Below, piece by piece: positions 5,582-5,598 of a stretch of DNA of 5,598 bases. Source of the DNA: an uncultured Eubacteriales bacterium (GTDB lineage Bacteria; Bacillota; Clostridia; Lachnospirales; CAG-274); the NCBI GenBank assembly GCA_902495025.1, contig CABUWB010000147.1:1-5598 (forward strand). The letters run 5' to 3'. A model generated the notes under the pieces. That model was not told the DNA's origin. It did not search any database and worked only from the letters and a program-made list of their open reading frames with translations. The position numbers and the translations under genes were made by a program. The stretch's first letter is position 1; every line of letters starts with the position of its first letter.

Positions 5582-5598
5582 GGGCGGATATGGAATCC
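5582..5598. repeat. Partial copy of the GC-rich repeat, cut by the window edge
   Basis: These 17 bases are the exact reverse complement of 89-105, covering the right arm, the loop and two bases of the left arm of the first hairpin. The rest of the copy lies beyond the window. It sits 61 bases upstream of the clpP start codon. Confidence 0.75.

Noticed and set aside
5521..5598. CtsR heat-shock operator before clpP
   Set aside because: No pair of GGTCAAA-like heptads occurs in the available 78 bases; GACCACC near 5575-5581 is too weak and single.

Overview
The window looks like chromosomal DNA of a low-to-moderate-GC member of the Bacillota, most likely class Clostridia. This rests on a class 1B (NAD-dependent) dihydroorotate dehydrogenase pair, adjacent clpP-clpX genes, strong AGGAGG-type ribosome binding sites, and GC-rich 'GTAGGGGCGG...CCGCCCCTAC' palindromic repeats in AT-rich intergenic DNA. 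The repeat association with Clostridia is from general recollection, not a search. All six convincing genes are on the minus strand, so transcription runs from high to low coordinates.

Region by region, in transcription order. The right edge (5582-5598) holds the start of a GC-rich repeat, then a short AT-rich leader. Next come clpP (4936-5520) and clpX (3613-4923), 12 bases apart: the peptidase and the unfoldase of the ClpXP protease. A strong hairpin just after clpX (3581-3605) probably ends that unit. A 216-base AT-rich gap follows, with a possible 19-residue ORF and short palindromes. Then comes a stand-alone GNAT acetyltransferase gene (2869-3396), clearly more AT-rich than clp and pyr, with two hairpins behind it (2810-2840 and 2775-2797). 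A plausible promoter (2688-2716) leads into pyrK (TTG start, 2653) and pyrD (coupled by a TGATG overlap), the electron-transfer and catalytic subunits of dihydroorotate dehydrogenase B. Twenty-six bases after pyrD begins an unrecognised membrane-anchored protein gene (268-969), probably in the same transcript, which ends at a strong terminator (207-245). The left 200 bases hold a 77-base repeat element with two internal hairpins and perfect 11-base terminal inverted repeats (80-156).

Functionally this is mostly housekeeping: regulated proteolysis (ClpXP) and the redox step of pyrimidine synthesis (PyrK/PyrD), plus two accessory genes (GNAT and the anchored protein). I see no phage, CRISPR, transposase or defence genes, and no convincing new multi-gene system. 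The less ordinary items are the dispersed repeat found in opposite orientations at both ends, the AT-rich GNAT gene with its odd leader, and the unknown gene trailing pyrD.
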